Part shown: one piece after another, positions 43,901 through 44,604 of the stretch
Layout of the letters: each line of letters starts with the position of its first letter
Position numbering within the stretch: the stretch's first letter is position 1
Source: an uncultured Collinsella sp.
Lineage (GTDB): Bacteria > Actinomycetota > Coriobacteriia > Coriobacteriales > Coriobacteriaceae
Length of the DNA stretch: 44,604 nucleotides
Direction of reading: 5' to 3'
Assembly: GCA_958403395.1 (NCBI GenBank)
Contig: CATXXF010000014.1
Location: 1 to 44,604, forward strand
Translations under genes and position numbers: made by a program
The notes under the pieces: model-generated
Database searches by the model: none
The model's input: only the letters and a program-made list of their open reading frames with translations
What the model was told of the DNA's origin: nothing

Positions 43901-44209
43901 CTCGCCACCGGTGCGACCCTGCGGTGCGCCCAAACGGACCTCGGGCTGGCCCTCGATATTGCAGATAAAGCTGTACCAGATAAGACAGGGCTCAGTGCAC
44001 TCAAGCTCTACGGTAAATATGCCGTCGCCCTCGTGCGTCATGGGATACAGAGACTCACCGATCTCATCGACCCAGGTGCGCAGGGTAAGCGTTGCCTGCG
44101 CGGGATCGGCATCCTCTAAAATAACCGAGAGCGAAACGGAAGTTCCGGTGGTCACAGCGCCAAACGGAGTGCGAGACTGCGGTAGACGGCTGTTGTGAAT
44201 CAATCTCAT
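40913..44209 (-). CDS. Bifunctional GH13 alpha-glucan hydrolase / GH77 4-alpha-glucanotransferase
   Basis: A 1,098-residue fusion. Residues about 1-125 are a beta-sandwich, and 126-640 a GH13 barrel of neopullulanase/cyclomaltodextrinase type with nucleophile Asp351 (GWRLDVADE), acid Glu380 (LLGEVWED) and Asp455 (SSHDRPR). Residues about 650-1095 are MalQ (GH77) with Asp908 (VRLDHFLGFH), Glu954 (IAEDLGYL) and Asp1003 (STHDTSTLAGW). There is no signal peptide, so it acts in the cytoplasm on imported maltodextrins or glycogen: one half cuts, the other transfers glucan chains. The same fusion is known from other gut Firmicutes and Actinobacteria. A promoter and dyad lie upstream. Confidence 0.95.
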   Translation of the reverse strand: MRLIHNSRLPQSRTPFGAVTTGTSVSLSVILEDADPAQATLTLRTWVDEIGESLYPMTHEGDGIFTVELECTEPCLIWYSFICNIEGQPEVRLGAPQGRTGGEGVTYDYAEVPSFQITVYKHRENRPTWYERGMVYQIFPDRYARDENWRERTLAEVEKPRKGIQRRMVEDWNEPPEYERAEDGSIKTWDFYGGSLKGIQNDLPRIAELGFTAIYLNPIFEAASNHRYDTADYTKIDPILGTEQDFTELCKAAEKLGISIILDGVFNHTGDDSIYFNRYGNYPGVGAWQSEDSPWRDAFYFHEDGSYDCWWGVGNMPAINESSELVRERLLGKDGVIRKWLRAGAHGWRLDVADELSDDFLAEIKKAVLAEKPDALLLGEVWEDASNKISYGHLRRYLQGSELDSAMDYPFRDMVIGFLMGYKNAYQAAEDIETLRENYPREALACALNLLSSHDRPRIISVLGGGPDESQLPESERSKWRLDENSMGLAKSRFWLATLMQMTFPGVPSIYYGDEYGLEGLTDPGNRRTLPTKDQLHDFDTLAIVKNASAIRRALPFMVDGEIKAFALNDDVLAYTRTGKDGEAATVIINRSLRNSHCVTIPALGECASDVISGHECEIHNGTVTLDLYPLGSSIIYHHAEKRLQEPLDHGAGVVCHITSVPTDDGKPGTIGAPTRRFIDHLAAMGMRYWQVLPVNPTDFFRSPYAGPSAFAGNIDLLPESHEELAADFVTWKARGGEDADPLYTAFKHRNADWLEKYCVYMAVKKHFEGLSRHEWPADVARYNEHLIDDKRFHDEAELQAYMQYRFDLAWCELMNYAHKKGIEVIGDIPMYVSDDSADAWSEPENFWLSDTGKAIEISGAPPDNFAPEGQVWGNPTFRWDHMKENGYRWWLDRLRRAFALYDRVRLDHFLGFHSYFSIPAGKACSDGRWLAGPGKDLFQTAYDELGPLNFIAEDLGYLTPGVRAMASTCGFPGMDVLEFSNYDVRCGIHPTPGKILYTSTHDTSTLAGWCTHSFAGGDEPSGIALAGELMGNALASDAPLVMMPLQDVLGLGDDARMNVPGVATGNWTWQAREADVAAAEEKTAKLLRNTHRFWGEA

Positions 44210-44263
44210 AATACGGTCCAGTTCAATAGAATCACGGCCTGCGGGCCATGGGCTTTACGCACA

Positions 44264-44305
44264 GGATATAATTATATCTGTTGTACACAGGCTGTATAAA
44301 CAACA
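44264..44305 (-). promoter_or_regulatory. Promoter and possible operator of the GH13-GH77 gene
   Basis: On the minus strand TATAAT (44276-44271) with a -35-like TTATAC (44299-44294) at 17 nt. The box lies in a 14-bp palindrome GATATAATTATATC (44265-44278). An imperfect dyad (TGTTGTACA / TGTATAAACAACA, about 44279-44305) covers the -35, a plausible site for a sugar-responsive repressor. Function is inference. Confidence 0.5.
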
Positions 44306-44416
44306 TCCGTTTACCATCGGCGAACGGTTGTCCTAGAAAATCGTTTTACCATCCAAATTATCGCGATATTCGAAAACGCCCAGGCGGATACTATTTGTAG
44401 TCAAACAAAAGTACAT

Positions 44417-44548
44417 CGGTTTACTACGACGAATTGAATGATCTCAACCACGGTCAATTTGGTGATATTAAATCCGCAGGTAGAAGCGTTGCCAATTTCA
44501 TAGAATACTCTCCGTGGTCGGCCAGAGCTATTTTGTCGTAGTAAACCG
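44417..44548. repeat. 132-nt element with terminal inverted repeats
   Basis: CGGTTTACTACGAC at 44417-44430 is repeated inverted at 44535-44548, with a few more matching bases inside. No open frame of note lies between. Size and ends resemble a small non-autonomous element. The rest of the 44210-44604 space is AT-richer and holds no gene. Confidence 0.65.
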
Positions 44549-44583
44549 GCCGTCTTTTTAATAGAGAAGTTCAACCAAGAAGA

Positions 44584-44604
44584 GGGCGCCTGGTTGGGGC
44601 GCCC
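44584..44604 (-). terminator. Hairpin at the window edge, probable terminator of a gene beyond it
   Basis: GGGCGCC pairs with GGCGCCC around TGGTTGG. On the minus strand it is followed by TCTTCTTGG, so it may end a minus-strand gene lying to the right of the window. Confidence 0.5.

Noticed and set aside
42599..44119. A 506-codon plus-strand frame opposite the GH13-GH77 gene
   Set aside because: Antisense shadow with Val/Gly/Ala-rich composition and no ribosome site or recognisable motif.

Overview
The window is a piece of a Gram-positive, high-GC chromosome that most resembles Collinsella or a close relative in the Coriobacteriia. This rests on the mix of genes: a single-chain GH13-GH77 fusion, FmdB, a one-chain Fe-S serine dehydratase, a YkuD transpeptidase with a long N-terminal tail, and an anaerobic cobalamin pathway. 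The genus is an inference from gene content and style, not from a marker gene.

Layout. Positions 1-2240 are ordinary chromosome: the 3' part of a tRNA-Glu(CTC) with its terminator, a flippase-like membrane protein and a TetR regulator. Positions about 2243-24231 form a compact and visibly more GC-rich cobalamin (B12) island. It is bounded on the left by a shred of an IS3-family transposase and on the right by a shred of an IS21-family IstA that carries an in-frame stop. A cobalamin riboswitch (about 8021-8150, minus strand) sits between two divergent operons. The left arm encodes a CbiK-type cobaltochelatase carrying a Tat/lipoprotein signal, a small lipoprotein, a binding lipoprotein with an extra N-terminal domain, a FecCD/BtuC permease and an ATPase with unusual extensions. 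The right arm holds seventeen genes for corrin ring synthesis, adenosylation and nucleotide loop assembly: cbiF, cbiD, a gutted cbiL, cbiG, cbiH, cbiET, cbiA, cobT, cobU, cobS, a cobU-like/cobC fusion, cbiB, cobD, cbiP, cobO, cbiC and cbiJ. They are almost all abutting or overlapping.

Positions 24232-44604 return to chromosomal style: a MacAB-type export system, an L,D-transpeptidase, serine dehydratase and metK (all minus strand), then gltX, priA, def, fmt and rsmB (plus strand), then an FmdB-like zinc ribbon and a 1,098-residue GH13-GH77 enzyme (minus strand). The spaces between these genes contain at least five different foldback (inverted-repeat) elements; one family occurs twice.

How it works together. 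The left arm looks like a B12-repressed system for capturing a metallo-tetrapyrrole or corrinoid, with a chelatase placed outside the membrane. The right arm would make adenosylcobalamin from cobalt-factor II, but the only cbiL (the C20 methylation step) keeps just the two ends of the protein. Either another cbiL lies elsewhere in the genome, or this lineage has lost de novo synthesis and keeps the locus for salvage. The window has no cobalt transporter (cbiMNQO) and no uroporphyrinogen methyltransferase.
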